A stretch of DNA of 64,000 nucleotides, taken from positions 2,610,458 to 2,674,457 of the forward strand of contig NC_015152.1 of NCBI RefSeq assembly GCF_000190435.1. The letters are read 5' to 3'. The notes under the pieces are model-generated. The model saw nothing but the letters and a program-made list of their open reading frames with translations, ran no database searches and was not told the DNA's origin. The translations under genes were made by a program, and so were the position numbers. Positions 1 through 9,437 of this stretch are shown here, piece by piece (positions within the stretch are counted from its first letter, which is position 1; each line of letters starts with the position of its first letter). The DNA is from Sphaerochaeta globosa str. Buddy. Lineage in GTDB: Bacteria; Spirochaetota; Spirochaetia; Sphaerochaetales; Sphaerochaetaceae.

Positions 1-2
1 TC

Positions 3-2006
3 TGTATTCATGTTCCTGCCTTGGAAGGTTTCACAGAAATTCGCGTCACAGACGGACCTTCAACAATACTATCCTACCAGCCAGTAGATAAATCTTCAGT
101 ATCAACCGTTCCTGATCCTCAAACTGAATATCCTCTACCATGTGATATCAGTACTGCAGAATCGTCATTTCAAACTGGGCTTCATGTTGCCCAGTATCGT
201 GATCCAATCCGGGAACCGGACTTGTATTGGAAGCACTCCCTAGAGCTTGATGCAAAGCATATCCCTAGTTTAATCGGTCTCAGTTGGTACTCATTGCTTC
301 GACTCCGGTTTGATGAGGCTGAAGCTTATGCAAGACAAGCTTTGGCTGAACAAAACCGGCTGAATCCTAATCCGACCTCCTCCCGTGCTTTGTATTTCCT
401 TGGTCTTTCGTTGAAATATGAAGGCAAATTTGATCAGGCAAAGGAATATCTCCACAAAGGCCTATGGAACCAAAGCGGAATCGCTACCTGTTCCTTTGTA
501 CTCGCTCAATTGGCATGTATGAGTGCATCCTATGAAGAGGGACTTGACCTCATCCAGTATGGCGAACGGTTTGGTGCATATAATCAGAAAGCGCAACAAT
601 TAAAAATTAGTCTGCTCAGGCAGACAGGGAAAAGACAAGCTGCTGGGGCCTTGGTAAAAAATCTGCTACAGGAAGATCCTCTCGATTATTATGTACTCAA
701 CGAGGCAAGGTTGCTCGGATTAGAAACAAGCCAGATTGTCAGGAGGACCAGTCAGGACCAAATGCTCTTGGATGTCGTCTCTGATTATCTCGATGCAGGA
801 TTGAAAGATGAAGCTCTCGGGTTACTCGAACAAGCTGAGAACTGCAATCCAATGATATCCTATTTGCATTTTCTTTGTAATGGACAGTATAAGCTGCAGG
901 ATGAAACTTATTGCTTCCCCTCAAGACGCTGGGAATTGACAGCTTTGTTGGAGGCGACACAATCGATGCCTGAACAGGAACAAGCCTTCCTATTGTTAGG
1001 AAATATTCAATTTGGAATACAGCGGAATTATGAAAGCTCCCGTGATTCATGGGAGAAAGCAGGCATAGGAATCCAAGCCCTCAGGAATAAAGCGGCTGCT
1101 CTCTTCAAGTGCAACATGCATGATTTGCGAGTCCCAAAACTCCTCATGCAAGCAATGGAAAAAGATCCAGACCACTTACAGCTTCATTACGAATTCCTAC
1201 GGGTATTGGAACTCACTGAAACAAATTTAACTACCCGTATCAAAGCGTTTGAACGTATGGGAGAGAACACCAAAAATCGAGATGACCTTTTTCTCTTGGG
1301 AGTACATGCCTATAACCAGAATTCTCAATTTGAAAAAGCTCTTGCCCTGCTTGCATCCCACCAATTCGTGCCTTGTGAAGGAGGCGAACATACTGTTGCA
1401 AATGAGTTTCTTCTTGCTCATCTTGCCTTGGCATTGCATGCAATGAATAGGGGAGACTGGGAAATTGCGCTGATGCAACTGGAACAGAATTTTCACATCC
1501 CTTCCAATCTAGGGGGTGGAGTCTGGCACCAAGTCATGCTATCACCCTATCAATATCTTCAAGGATTGTGCAAAGAACAAATAGAACCAGGGAAAGGGTT
1601 GAAGGACTTTGAGGCAGTCAATGATTTTCCCATCAATTACTTTACAGTCATGTATCTGCCTGCTTTCCCTATCTATAAAGCACTCGCATCACGTCAATTA
1701 GGATACCGTGAGGAAGCTGATGCATTGTTACAGTCTTCCATAAAAACATATGAGAAAGCTCTAGCAAAACCTGTATCAGGCTACTTTGCCGCCACACCTT
1801 TCTTTGAGACATTTATTGAGGATCCAACGATTGCCCGAGATGTATTCTACACACACCTACTTGCCTTCAGCAGAGCGGCGAATCATGACACATCCTTGGC
1901 AATCAGCCTTTGTGAGGAACTTCTTGACCATCATCCATCCCAAATTCGGACTCTACTCCTGAGAGATTTCCTCAAGGCTAGAAAAAGACATGGTATAATG
2001 TATTGA
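3..2006 (+). CDS. TPR-repeat protein, C-terminal part (DUF5107-type architecture), 5' end outside window
   Basis: The frame is open to the left edge (codons for CIHVPA precede the TTG at 21), so this is the 3' part of a longer gene. The visible 660 or so residues are almost entirely helical TPR-like units; a clear one reads LGLSLKYEGKFDQAKEYLHKG near residue 130, and others follow through about residue 600. In the family, a beta-rich DUF5107 region precedes such repeats; the first residues here (FTEIRVTDGP) could be its tail, which is inference. There is no signal peptide or membrane segment in the visible part. It ends 15 nt before a YesM-type kinase gene, so it is probably the first gene of the same transcription unit, as often seen in sugar-uptake loci. 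The biochemical role is unknown. Confidence 0.7.
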   Translation, partial: CIHVPALEGFTEIRVTDGPSTILSYQPVDKSSVSTVPDPQTEYPLPCDISTAESSFQTGLHVAQYRDPIREPDLYWKHSLELDAKHIPSLIGLSWYSLLRLRFDEAEAYARQALAEQNRLNPNPTSSRALYFLGLSLKYEGKFDQAKEYLHKGLWNQSGIATCSFVLAQLACMSASYEEGLDLIQYGERFGAYNQKAQQLKISLLRQTGKRQAAGALVKNLLQEDPLDYYVLNEARLLGLETSQIVRRTSQDQMLLDVVSDYLDAGLKDEALGLLEQAENCNPMISYLHFLCNGQYKLQDETYCFPSRRWELTALLEATQSMPEQEQAFLLLGNIQFGIQRNYESSRDSWEKAGIGIQALRNKAAALFKCNMHDLRVPKLLMQAMEKDPDHLQLHYEFLRVLELTETNLTTRIKAFERMGENTKNRDDLFLLGVHAYNQNSQFEKALALLASHQFVPCEGGEHTVANEFLLAHLALALHAMNRGDWEIALMQLEQNFHIPSNLGGGVWHQVMLSPYQYLQGLCKEQIEPGKGLKDFEAVNDFPINYFTVMYLPAFPIYKALASRQLGYREEADALLQSSIKTYEKALAKPVSGYFAATPFFETFIEDPTIARDVFYTHLLAFSRAANHDTSLAISLCEELLDHHPSQIRTLLLRDFLKARKRHGIMY

Positions 2007-2021
2007 AATTGAGGTGACTTC

Positions 2022-3809
2022 ATGATGCGGCAGTCTACAAGAACCATCAGAAATTGGTGGAGAAACCGATCTATATCTACAATCATCGTAGTCTCTTTCG
2101 GTATCTTGTTTGCTATCATCCTAAGTCTTTCAACATTGGTATTCACCATATCAGTTCGGCACACCCTCATCCAATCAGTTCATGACAGCAATAAGAAGTT
2201 GGTCGACCAAGCTATAACTAATATTGATGCACTGAATGATTTGATTACTTCTGTTTCATTCTATATCGCGGGAGAAGCAGAGTTGCGGCAACTACTCAAG
2301 CATTTCCCCGAGGACCCCATTGAACAAATCACCGCCAAGAATGCTCTTCGAGCATACTTGACTCAACTCTGGATGAATCGTCCGGAAATTGTCGGTATAA
2401 CTATCTATTTGGATGCTGTTGAAGAGATCAATACCAGTACAATAGGGCTCAGTTCTACCAAATTTCTTGAACATTACGGATGGTTAGAGCGGCTTGGCAA
2501 TAACAGAGGAATCATTATCAATGCAGCTTCACCAATTGCCCGCGGGCCAATAGTTTTCAACTCACTCTCCTTGGTTAAGATTTATGACGAAAACAATCAA
2601 ACACTAGGAATCCTTTCCTTTGAAATTTCTGCGAAAAATGTATACGCCCAATGTATAGAGCGCTCGTTAGCTTCCCCTAATTCGATTCTCTTCGCCGTCA
2701 ACGAGGATATGACAATCGTCACACATCCTGAGTTGTCCTTATTAGGAAGTCCGGCATCTGCAATATATCCCCAAATTGCAAATGAACATACAAAGGGGGC
2801 CTTTACTACCACCTTTGAAGGAAGTCTCCATATTCAAGTGGTTAGCAGACCGAGCAAGTTCAAGTGGAAAGTGATCGAATTCATTCCGTTGCAAGATGTC
2901 ATTAATTTTCGTCCACTCATCTATAATTATGCTCTCCTTGCCTTCCTCTCCATCCTTGTTTCATCCATGTTGACCTATCTTCTTACAAAGAGACTCACCA
3001 AACCGATTGTCGATCTTTCGCAAGCAATGACCAGCGAAACGCCACTGGATGCTACCCTTCCGACCCAGTTTCTGGAAAGGCAGAATGAAATCGGTACACT
3101 TTATCGTAGTTATAGAATGTTGACCGAGCACATTACTGAACTCATTAACAAGCTTCAGGATTCAATGGAAAACCAAAAACGGCTTGAGATAAATGCATTA
3201 CGAGCCCAGATTAATCCACATTTCATGTATAATTGCTTAGATTATATTAATTGGAAAGCACAGGATGAGAAGGTGCCTGAAATCTCAAGGATGCTGACCA
3301 ACCTCAGTCGGTTTATGAGAATCAGCTTAACTGAAAGCAATTTGACCTGCCCTCTCGAATCTGAGATTGAACATGTACGTACCTATCTGGAAATCTTTCA
3401 TGTCCGATATGAAGGTGCTTTCACCTACGAAATTTCAGTAGATGCAAACCTACTTAAAATTCAAGTTCCACAATTCATCCTGCAACCTTTGGTAGAGAAC
3501 TCAATCATGCATGGATTTGGCAAACACTTCTTAGATGGATACATCCATGTGAATGTTTCACGCAGAAAAGATTGGCTTTGCTTTGATATTGAAGACAATG
3601 GTAAAGGGATGAATAAAGAGGATTTCAAACAAGTAATCGCCTCCTCTGAATCGTCATCAAGAAGTGGCCTGAAAAATATCAATGACCGTATTCGGTACGT
3701 TGTTTCTCCTGAAGCTTTCACTGGCCTTCAGATTATAGAGTCTTCTGTAGGTCTTCATATTCACTTTGCAATCTGCTTAAAGAGGAAACGGCCATGGCAG
3801 ACACGATAA
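2022..3809 (+). CDS. YesM-type membrane sensor histidine kinase
   Basis: A 595-residue sensor kinase of the sugar-responsive YesM/LytS-like class. A transmembrane helix lies at about residues 24-48, a large extracytoplasmic sensing region at about 50-300, and a second helix at about 303-325. A HAMP linker follows, then the His_kinase domain with the phospho-acceptor in the motif AQINPHFMYN (His400). The C-terminal ATPase domain shows the N box QPLVENSIMHGFG and the G box DIEDNGKGM. GAGGTG lies 8 nt before the ATG. The gene overlaps the downstream response-regulator gene by 16 nt, so the two are translationally coupled. It probably senses the sugar, or its loaded binding protein, handled by the ABC transporter at 5514-8712. 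Confidence 0.92.
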   Translation: MMRQSTRTIRNWWRNRSISTIIVVSFGILFAIILSLSTLVFTISVRHTLIQSVHDSNKKLVDQAITNIDALNDLITSVSFYIAGEAELRQLLKHFPEDPIEQITAKNALRAYLTQLWMNRPEIVGITIYLDAVEEINTSTIGLSSTKFLEHYGWLERLGNNRGIIINAASPIARGPIVFNSLSLVKIYDENNQTLGILSFEISAKNVYAQCIERSLASPNSILFAVNEDMTIVTHPELSLLGSPASAIYPQIANEHTKGAFTTTFEGSLHIQVVSRPSKFKWKVIEFIPLQDVINFRPLIYNYALLAFLSILVSSMLTYLLTKRLTKPIVDLSQAMTSETPLDATLPTQFLERQNEIGTLYRSYRMLTEHITELINKLQDSMENQKRLEINALRAQINPHFMYNCLDYINWKAQDEKVPEISRMLTNLSRFMRISLTESNLTCPLESEIEHVRTYLEIFHVRYEGAFTYEISVDANLLKIQVPQFILQPLVENSIMHGFGKHFLDGYIHVNVSRRKDWLCFDIEDNGKGMNKEDFKQVIASSESSSRSGLKNINDRIRYVVSPEAFTGLQIIESSVGLHIHFAICLKRKRPWQTR

Positions 3810-5386
3810 GGGTACTTTTGGTGGATGATGAAGCCTATGTGATTGACGCATTGAAGCGTCATATACATTGGAACGAACTGGGCATGAAAGTTGTCGGTGA
3901 GGCGTATGATGGCCAGCAGGGAATTGAGAAAACCCTTCAGCTGAATCCAGACTGCATCATTACCGATATAACCATGCCACAACTTGACGGGATTTCAATG
4001 ATTGAGCAACTCTATCAAATGAATTCGCATCCTTACTTCCTCATTTACACGGGATACGATGATTTTGATTATGCCAAAAAAGCTCTCTCGTATGGAGTCA
4101 GTGACTACATTCTTAAACCAGCCCTTCCTGAAGAGTTTGAAGCTCCTCTAGAAGCTATTTGCAACCGTATTCGAGAAGAACAAATTCGAATCATTGAACT
4201 AAACCGTCTTCAGAAGGATTTTGAGGAGAGTAAACAGCAACTTTTCCAGCCTTTTCTCGACGAATTGCTTGAAGGACGCATCCTCACCTATGAACAGTTT
4301 GCCCGAAAAGACCAATTCTTTTCCTCTATGTTGGCTGAAAAAGAATATGTGGTAATCGGAGTACATCTGGAAAACAGCCAAGACGCATTTGCTGAATTGG
4401 AGATGAAACAACAGTTGTATGCCTTGTATAGAATCAATTCACTGGTTTTATCACTCATTCCAGGAACGGTATACTCTCCTGGATTTAGAAGCAATACTGC
4501 CTACTTTCTCTGTGCTGATCAAACTGACTCGTATTCGTTGGACCAACTGGTGGGCCTATGCACCAGGATTCTTGATTTCTGCAATAAGATTGATGACCTC
4601 AATCTTACCGTTCGGATAGGAATCAGCGACATCGTTCATAGTTTTGAGGAAATCAGTACAGCTTTCAGCCAGACACAAATATGTATACGCGAAAGCTTGG
4701 ACAATGAAGTAATGCAATATACCAACCACTGCATGAAAGGTAGTTCTTGCCCCCCCCTTTCATGGATTTTCGACAAGGACCAATTAATTGATGCAATACT
4801 TATCGGGAATATTTTGGCCGCACAGCAACTCTTGGAAAAGTTTTTCTCCCATGTTTCACGGCTTCCTGCTCCACAAGACATCTATTTGACACCACTCCTA
4901 TCTGAGCTCATCGGAGCAACCACTGTCTCACTCCTGCAGCACGGCATCCAATATGATTCAAAAGCTTTTTCACTAGTTGTCCAGAAACATAGCACTATCC
5001 ATGAAGCTCAAATCCACGTCAATGAATATATCCAAAGCTTGATTGGTTCCATCCAAAGCAGAGAACTTGCCAAGAACTATCAAATAGTCCATCGAATGAT
5101 CGGCTTTACGAAAGAACACTTCTCGGAAGGTATTACGCTCACTGAAATCGCCGACCAATTACAGTTTACCCCGAACTATCTTTCAACCCTTTTTGCCAAA
5201 TCAATGGGCACCAGTTTCTCACAGTATCTTGCAAAGCTTAGAATCTATAAGGCAAAGGAATTGCTCGATAGCGGAAAGTATAAAGTCTATGAAGTGGGGG
5301 ATATGGTTGGATACAAAAATCCTGAATACTTTACCAAGGTGTTTAAGGAATTTGTAGGAACGACTCCTTCTGCTTATGCAAAATAA
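3794..5386 (+). CDS. YesN-type response regulator with AraC DNA-binding domain
   Basis: A 530-residue regulator. The N-terminal receiver (residues 1-125) has the acidic pair DDE at 11-13, phospho-acceptor Asp58 in IITDITMP, and Lys in YILKPA. A middle region of about 280 residues has no clear family. The C-terminal AraC/XylS domain (about 430-530) has two helix-turn-helix units: ITLTEIADQLQFTPNYLSTL, then KVYEVGDMVGYKNPEYFTKV ending in KEFVGTTPSAY. It is the partner of the kinase with which it overlaps. By analogy with YesN it should activate the transporter genes that start 127 nt downstream. An 8-bp dyad in that gap (5470-5497) could be its target or an mRNA structure. Confidence 0.92.
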   Translation: MADTIRVLLVDDEAYVIDALKRHIHWNELGMKVVGEAYDGQQGIEKTLQLNPDCIITDITMPQLDGISMIEQLYQMNSHPYFLIYTGYDDFDYAKKALSYGVSDYILKPALPEEFEAPLEAICNRIREEQIRIIELNRLQKDFEESKQQLFQPFLDELLEGRILTYEQFARKDQFFSSMLAEKEYVVIGVHLENSQDAFAELEMKQQLYALYRINSLVLSLIPGTVYSPGFRSNTAYFLCADQTDSYSLDQLVGLCTRILDFCNKIDDLNLTVRIGISDIVHSFEEISTAFSQTQICIRESLDNEVMQYTNHCMKGSSCPPLSWIFDKDQLIDAILIGNILAAQQLLEKFFSHVSRLPAPQDIYLTPLLSELIGATTVSLLQHGIQYDSKAFSLVVQKHSTIHEAQIHVNEYIQSLIGSIQSRELAKNYQIVHRMIGFTKEHFSEGITLTEIADQLQFTPNYLSTLFAKSMGTSFSQYLAKLRIYKAKELLDSGKYKVYEVGDMVGYKNPEYFTKVFKEFVGTTPSAYAK

Positions 5387-5469
5387 TGCAAAGGTTAAGA
5401 TTAGTAAGGTCTTTTGTAGAAAATCACCGGTACAGAAACGAAATACCCTCTGATATCCTTTGTTTAGTA

Positions 5470-5497
5470 CCTACCAAGCAAAGACGAATTTGGTAGG
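5470..5497. promoter_or_regulatory. Inverted repeat upstream of binding-protein gene
   Basis: The sequence cctaccaa, 12 nt, ttggtagg forms a perfect 8-bp dyad. It ends 5 nt before the AAAAAGGAG ribosome binding site of the solute-binding-protein gene. It may be an operator for the adjacent AraC-type regulator, or a hairpin in the 5' leader near the ribosome site. Nothing in the sequence separates the two. Confidence 0.4.
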
Positions 5498-5513
5498 ACA
5501 AAAAGGAGAAAAC

Positions 5514-6893
5514 ATGAAAAAGGTCAAGGTCGTAGCAGTATTCGTCGTGTTGTTCGCTTGTTTGAGTATGCTTTTTGCCGCCGGCACCAAGGAAACGGAA
5601 CAAATTTCACAGGAAAAAGTAAAAATCACTGTCTGGGGGCCACTTGAGAATTACAGCGATGTAGAAAAAGCTTCATGGAAATTCTGTGTCGAGGAATTCC
5701 AGCGTCGCTATCCAGAAATCGAGATTGTCAGCATCTTCTCCCCAGCAGGAACCGATTATCGACAGCAATATGACAAGGCATTGATGGCAGGAGAGGCGCC
5801 TACTGTTACCAACCTTCTTCCGTATGTTGATGTCCAGACTCGTGCATCAAACGGAATGATTGCAGACATCTCCAACTTTGTTAACAATTGGGACTTGAAA
5901 AAAATGGGCAAGGTTAATCCTGCTATGGATGAAGCTCTTCAGTACAATGGAAAGTGGTATGGTGTAATGGACTATATCTACCTGGCTGGTACTGTATACA
6001 ACAAGAATACGCTACAGGCCGGTGGAGGAAATCCTGCCAACCTTCCGAAAACCTGGGCTGAATTTACCGCCCTCGGACAGAAAGTAACGGATATGAATGC
6101 TCCTCGATTCGGCTATTTGCTCGTTGGAATGGAGTGGAATGCCTGGCCCTTCACTCCATGGGTTTGGTCTGCAGGCGGTGAGATGGTAATTCCCAATGGT
6201 GACGGAACCTATCGCGTTGGATTTTCAGAGGAAGCAGGTATTGACGCTGCAATGCTCTGGCACGACATGATCTGGAAGTATCGTATGACCCAAAAAGATG
6301 TCTTAAAGTCATGGAATGACCTTCGTGACGACATGCACTCAGGTCGCGGAGTCTTTGCTTTTGGTCGTATGGACCACTTTGCAAGTGAAGCAGAGAAAAA
6401 GTATGGAATTCCGCAGGATAGTTTCGGGATTATTCCCATTCCTGCAAAGGATGCCAATCATCAACAAGCCTCCATCGCAGGTGGTAATGCATGGATATTC
6501 AGTCCCACAGCAACTCAGGCAGAGCTTGATGCAGCTTGGAAATTCGTTCAGCTATTCGATTATGATGAAGAATTCCAGGTAAAGAAGTGGGAATATGAGA
6601 ATTCTATTGGTGGTATCAACAATAGAATACCCCCTCGCACTGACATGACCGAAAAAAAATTCTCCATGGCAACCAGCTGGCCGGAAGGTTGGGCGGCAGA
6701 GTTTGCTATCATCTCCGAGACTGCGCGTATGGAGCCTTGGTGTCCGAACTGGAACAACTTGAAGAATATTCTGGCCCCTGTACTACAAAAAATTCTGCTG
6801 ACAGAGAAGCTTACGCGTGATGAAATACGTACCTTGCTGACACAGGCAGCAAATGAAGCGTACAAGCAGTATCCAGAAACATTCAAGAAGTAA
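5514..6893 (+). CDS. Extracellular solute-binding protein, family 1 (sugar ABC transporter)
   Basis: A 459-residue secreted or periplasmic binding protein that captures a carbohydrate for the permeases encoded next. The start is set at the ATG at 5514, behind AAAAAGGAG; in-frame sequence further upstream lacks a ribosome site and would hide the signal peptide. The signal sequence is MKKVKVVAVFVVLFACLSML followed by FAAGTKE, so cleavage after FAA is likely. The body has the features of family 1: an N-terminal ITVWGPLE strand, a lobe with KLPKTWAEF-like text (NLPKTWAEFTALG), and a C-terminal GNAWIFSPTATQ segment. The substrate cannot be read from sequence; neighbouring YesMN and YesL genes suggest an oligosaccharide. 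A strong hairpin follows the stop codon. Confidence 0.9.
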   Translation: MKKVKVVAVFVVLFACLSMLFAAGTKETEQISQEKVKITVWGPLENYSDVEKASWKFCVEEFQRRYPEIEIVSIFSPAGTDYRQQYDKALMAGEAPTVTNLLPYVDVQTRASNGMIADISNFVNNWDLKKMGKVNPAMDEALQYNGKWYGVMDYIYLAGTVYNKNTLQAGGGNPANLPKTWAEFTALGQKVTDMNAPRFGYLLVGMEWNAWPFTPWVWSAGGEMVIPNGDGTYRVGFSEEAGIDAAMLWHDMIWKYRMTQKDVLKSWNDLRDDMHSGRGVFAFGRMDHFASEAEKKYGIPQDSFGIIPIPAKDANHQQASIAGGNAWIFSPTATQAELDAAWKFVQLFDYDEEFQVKKWEYENSIGGINNRIPPRTDMTEKKFSMATSWPEGWAAEFAIISETARMEPWCPNWNNLKNILAPVLQKILLTEKLTRDEIRTLLTQAANEAYKQYPETFKK

Positions 6894-6909
6894 CACTATT
6901 GTCAAACCC

Positions 6910-6938
6910 ATTCCGGGTTGCATAGGGCAACCCGGAAT
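6910..6938 (+). terminator. Intercistronic hairpin after binding-protein gene
   Basis: attccgggttgc and gcaacccggaat form a perfect 12-bp stem with a 5-nt loop, 16 nt after the binding-protein stop and 31 nt before the permease start. There is no long T run, so it is more likely an mRNA 3'-end stabiliser or partial attenuator than a full terminator. Confidence 0.7.
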
Positions 6939-6969
6939 ATCTTTCAAATTCACACATCAGGAACCAATC

Positions 6970-7848
6970 ATGAAAAAACGACGATGGAATTCAGGGTGGC
7001 TATTTCTCTTGCCAGCTTTGATTGCTTTCATCATGTTCAAGTACTATCCTATCCTCTCTGGTATTACCATCAGTTTCTTTCGGTATCAGATTATGAAACC
7101 ACCAGGAGTATTCATCGGTTTTGGCAACTATATCCGTGCTTTCAGAGATCCGTATGTACTCAATGCATTGAAGAACAACCTCGAATTCTGGGCAATTATG
7201 TTGATCCTTAATTTCTGGGTTCCTTTGGTACTCGCTATCATGGTGAATGAGGTGAAGAAATTCAAAGGTCTCATAAGAACCCTTTTCTACATTCCGGCTA
7301 TTCTGCCCTCTGTTGTGGTCACTGTGCTTTGGAAATACATCTGGCAACCTGATTATGGCTTGGCTAATTACATCTTGGGCCAAGCAGGACTTCCTCATCA
7401 GTTGTGGTTGAACTCAACTTTCTTGGTAAAATGGTGCATGAGATATCCATATCTCTTCATATTTGCAGGACTCTCAGCAGGAATGGACTTTATTATTTAC
7501 CTTGCAAGTCTGAACAATGTCCCAAAGGAGTTGTATGAATCGGCACAAATCGATGGTGCAGGTTTCTGGTCCAAATTATTTTCTTTGACACTACCCACCA
7601 TCCGGCCGACCATCTCTATGCTTTTAATCACCAATACCATTGCAATTTTTAACTTATTCGATGAGCCAAAGATCATGACAGGCGGGGGTCCGGCAAAATC
7701 CACTGAAACACTGGTACTCTATGCCTTTGACAAAGCCTATACCGGTGGTGAGTATAGCTACGCCATTACGATAACAACCATTGCCTTTGTGATTGTATTC
7801 CTTTTGACAATACTACAGATGAGAATGCAGAAACGGGCAAACCGATAG
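6970..7848 (+). CDS. Sugar ABC transporter permease (MalF/UgpA-like)
   Basis: A 292-residue inner-membrane permease that forms half of the channel for the preceding binding protein. The ATG at 6970 is chosen because MKKRRWNSGWLFLLPALIAF is a typical first cytoplasmic stretch plus helix; the upstream in-frame extension runs through the hairpin at 6910-6938. Six hydrophobic helices are visible. The cytoplasmic EAA loop that docks on the ATPase reads ELYESAQIDGAGFWSKLFSLTLP (about 190-212). A GGGPAKSTETLVLYAF segment near the C-terminus is typical of family-1 permeases. No ATPase gene is present in this operon; such systems commonly share an MsmK/UgpC-type ATPase encoded elsewhere (established for other bacteria, inferred here). 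Confidence 0.92.
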   Translation: MKKRRWNSGWLFLLPALIAFIMFKYYPILSGITISFFRYQIMKPPGVFIGFGNYIRAFRDPYVLNALKNNLEFWAIMLILNFWVPLVLAIMVNEVKKFKGLIRTLFYIPAILPSVVVTVLWKYIWQPDYGLANYILGQAGLPHQLWLNSTFLVKWCMRYPYLFIFAGLSAGMDFIIYLASLNNVPKELYESAQIDGAGFWSKLFSLTLPTIRPTISMLLITNTIAIFNLFDEPKIMTGGGPAKSTETLVLYAFDKAYTGGEYSYAITITTIAFVIVFLLTILQMRMQKRANR

Positions 7849-7860
7849 AGGAGAAAATTC

Positions 7861-8712
7861 ATGGCAATCATTCAGGATTCCGAACGAAAAAAGGGACAAG
7901 GTAAACGCATATATATTGCAATCATCACGATTCTTATAGTCTCGATTCCCTTCCAAATACTTCCTCACGCTTGGATGTTCTTTGGTATGTTCAAGGATAA
8001 GCTTGAGGTTATGGCATTTCCCCCCTCCCTATTTCCAAAAATCTTCCTTTGGAGAAACATCGGTGAGACATTCAGAACATTCAATCTCTGGAACAATATC
8101 AAGAATACCGTCATCATCTGTGGAGGGACGATTCTTGTACAGGTGAGCATCAGCTCTTTATGTGCCTTCGGTCTATCAAAACTAAGAATCAAGCATTCCG
8201 ATTCCTTGTTGCTTTTCTTCATTGGGACCATGATGATTAGCAATCAAGCTACTATAATTCCAACTTTTCTCATGATGAACAGCTGGGGCTTAATCAATAG
8301 CTACTGGTCCATCATTCTCACCTTCTCGGCGTGGGGATGGATGGTATTTCTTTTTAAAAATTTCTTTGACACCATCCCTGATGCATTAATGGACGCTGCT
8401 AGAATCGATGGGGCAAATAGCTTCGTGATTTTTAGCCGTATAGTCTTCCCTCTTTCCCTACCCGTATTTTCAATCGCCATTCTCAATACGTTCAATGTGG
8501 TTTATAGTCAGTTCATGGTACCGTTGATGCTTTTACCGGCAAAAGACAAATGGCCTCTGATGCTTCAGATCTATACAGCCACTGTCTCCGCGGTTCCCTG
8601 GAATCAAATTATGGTACTTCTCTCAACTGCATCGCTTCCACTAATAATCATTTATATTTTTTGTCAAAAGTATGTAGTAGAAGGTATTGTGATGACTGGA
8701 ATCAAAGGATGA
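7861..8712 (+). CDS. Sugar ABC transporter permease (MalG/UgpE-like)
   Basis: A 283-residue partner permease that begins 12 nt after the first permease stop (SD AGAGGAG). Helix 1 lies at about 19-41. The periplasmic loop has the usual FPPSLFPKIFLWRNIGETFR text. The EAA loop reads ALMDAARIDGANSFVIFSRI (about 175-195), followed by VFPLSLPVFSIAIL. The C-terminus FCQKYVVEGIVMTGIKG matches the conserved QKYIVEGLTxGAVKG end of this family. Together with the 6970-7848 product it makes the heterodimeric channel. Its stop codon overlaps the next start in an ATGA arrangement. Confidence 0.93.
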   Translation: MAIIQDSERKKGQGKRIYIAIITILIVSIPFQILPHAWMFFGMFKDKLEVMAFPPSLFPKIFLWRNIGETFRTFNLWNNIKNTVIICGGTILVQVSISSLCAFGLSKLRIKHSDSLLLFFIGTMMISNQATIIPTFLMMNSWGLINSYWSIILTFSAWGWMVFLFKNFFDTIPDALMDAARIDGANSFVIFSRIVFPLSLPVFSIAILNTFNVVYSQFMVPLMLLPAKDKWPLMLQIYTATVSAVPWNQIMVLLSTASLPLIIIYIFCQKYVVEGIVMTGIKG

Positions 8713-9332
8713 GAAAGGAAAGTGGCTATATCCCTTGCATGAGAGAATGGGCTCATATCATCATCCATGAGCCTATCTCTTGGATGAAAATGAGCCTTTG
8801 GTTTCTGCTCTGCTCCCTCCCATTGATTACAATAGGTATTGGATGGGCTTTCATACTACTTATGGCCAAACAAGAGACTGAGGAAACAATCTGGAAAGCA
8901 AAAAGATTGTGGCTATTATTTTTTCATTCACCATCCCTTTGGAAGTCTTTCTGCATGGGTTTCATTGATATCCTTTTACTACTTTCAATTGGTTTATCCA
9001 TCAAGAACATGATTGCGACTGAGACTCTCCTTTTATCTCGCTTCATCAACGCGCTATTCATCTGGTTTGATATTCTTCTCTTTCTCTCATCACTCTACCG
9101 ATACCCGCTCTTGGTAGAACAACCCTCACTCCAATTCATACGTCTCTACAGTGAATCCATTCTTCTCTGTTTTACCAATCTAAAACTAACTTTGCTGATC
9201 AGTATGGCTATCATTACTATCATGGTACTTTCCGTGTTCATCGGAATTACACTCTTTCTTTTCCTTCCCGGAGGTTTGGCGCTGCTTGCTACAATTACGT
9301 TTCAGCAAACCAAATCCAATCACTATAAATGA
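8709..9332 (+). CDS. YesL/DUF624-family membrane protein
   Basis: A 207-residue integral membrane protein. The start is placed at the ATG that overlaps the permease stop (ATGA). Four to five hydrophobic helices are visible. The first (MSLWFLLCSLPLITIGIG) matches the LLxSLPIVTIGPA signature of YesL/DUF624. YesL proteins are encoded with YesMN kinases and family-1 sugar transporters in many Firmicutes and spirochaetes; their function is unproven, though a role in transport or sensing is assumed. The gene is the last of the operon. Just downstream sits an IS1634-like element, so any original distal genes or terminator may have been displaced. Confidence 0.7.
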   Translation: MRKESGYIPCMREWAHIIIHEPISWMKMSLWFLLCSLPLITIGIGWAFILLMAKQETEETIWKAKRLWLLFFHSPSLWKSFCMGFIDILLLLSIGLSIKNMIATETLLLSRFINALFIWFDILLFLSSLYRYPLLVEQPSLQFIRLYSESILLCFTNLKLTLLISMAIITIMVLSVFIGITLFLFLPGGLALLATITFQQTKSNHYK

Positions 9333-9401
9333 ACATATAAATTTCTTTTTTTAAAAATATCCTGGATGTTTTGCAGAGCCAATCTTATAAGACATATCTA
9401 T

Positions 9402-9408
9402 ATGCTAA
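9402..9408. repeat. Target-site duplication, left copy
   Basis: atgctaa lies immediately outside the left inverted end and is repeated exactly at 11203-11209 outside the right end. It is the direct repeat expected from insertion of the element at 9409-11202. Confidence 0.8.
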
Positions 9409-9437
9409 CTCAAATTCCCGACCTAATTATAACTAGG
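9409..9437. repeat. Left inverted terminal repeat of IS1634-like element
   Basis: The outer 12 bp are perfectly complementary to 11191-11202, and 24 of 29 bp match overall. The transposase stop codon (9433-9435) lies inside this repeat. Confidence 0.85.
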
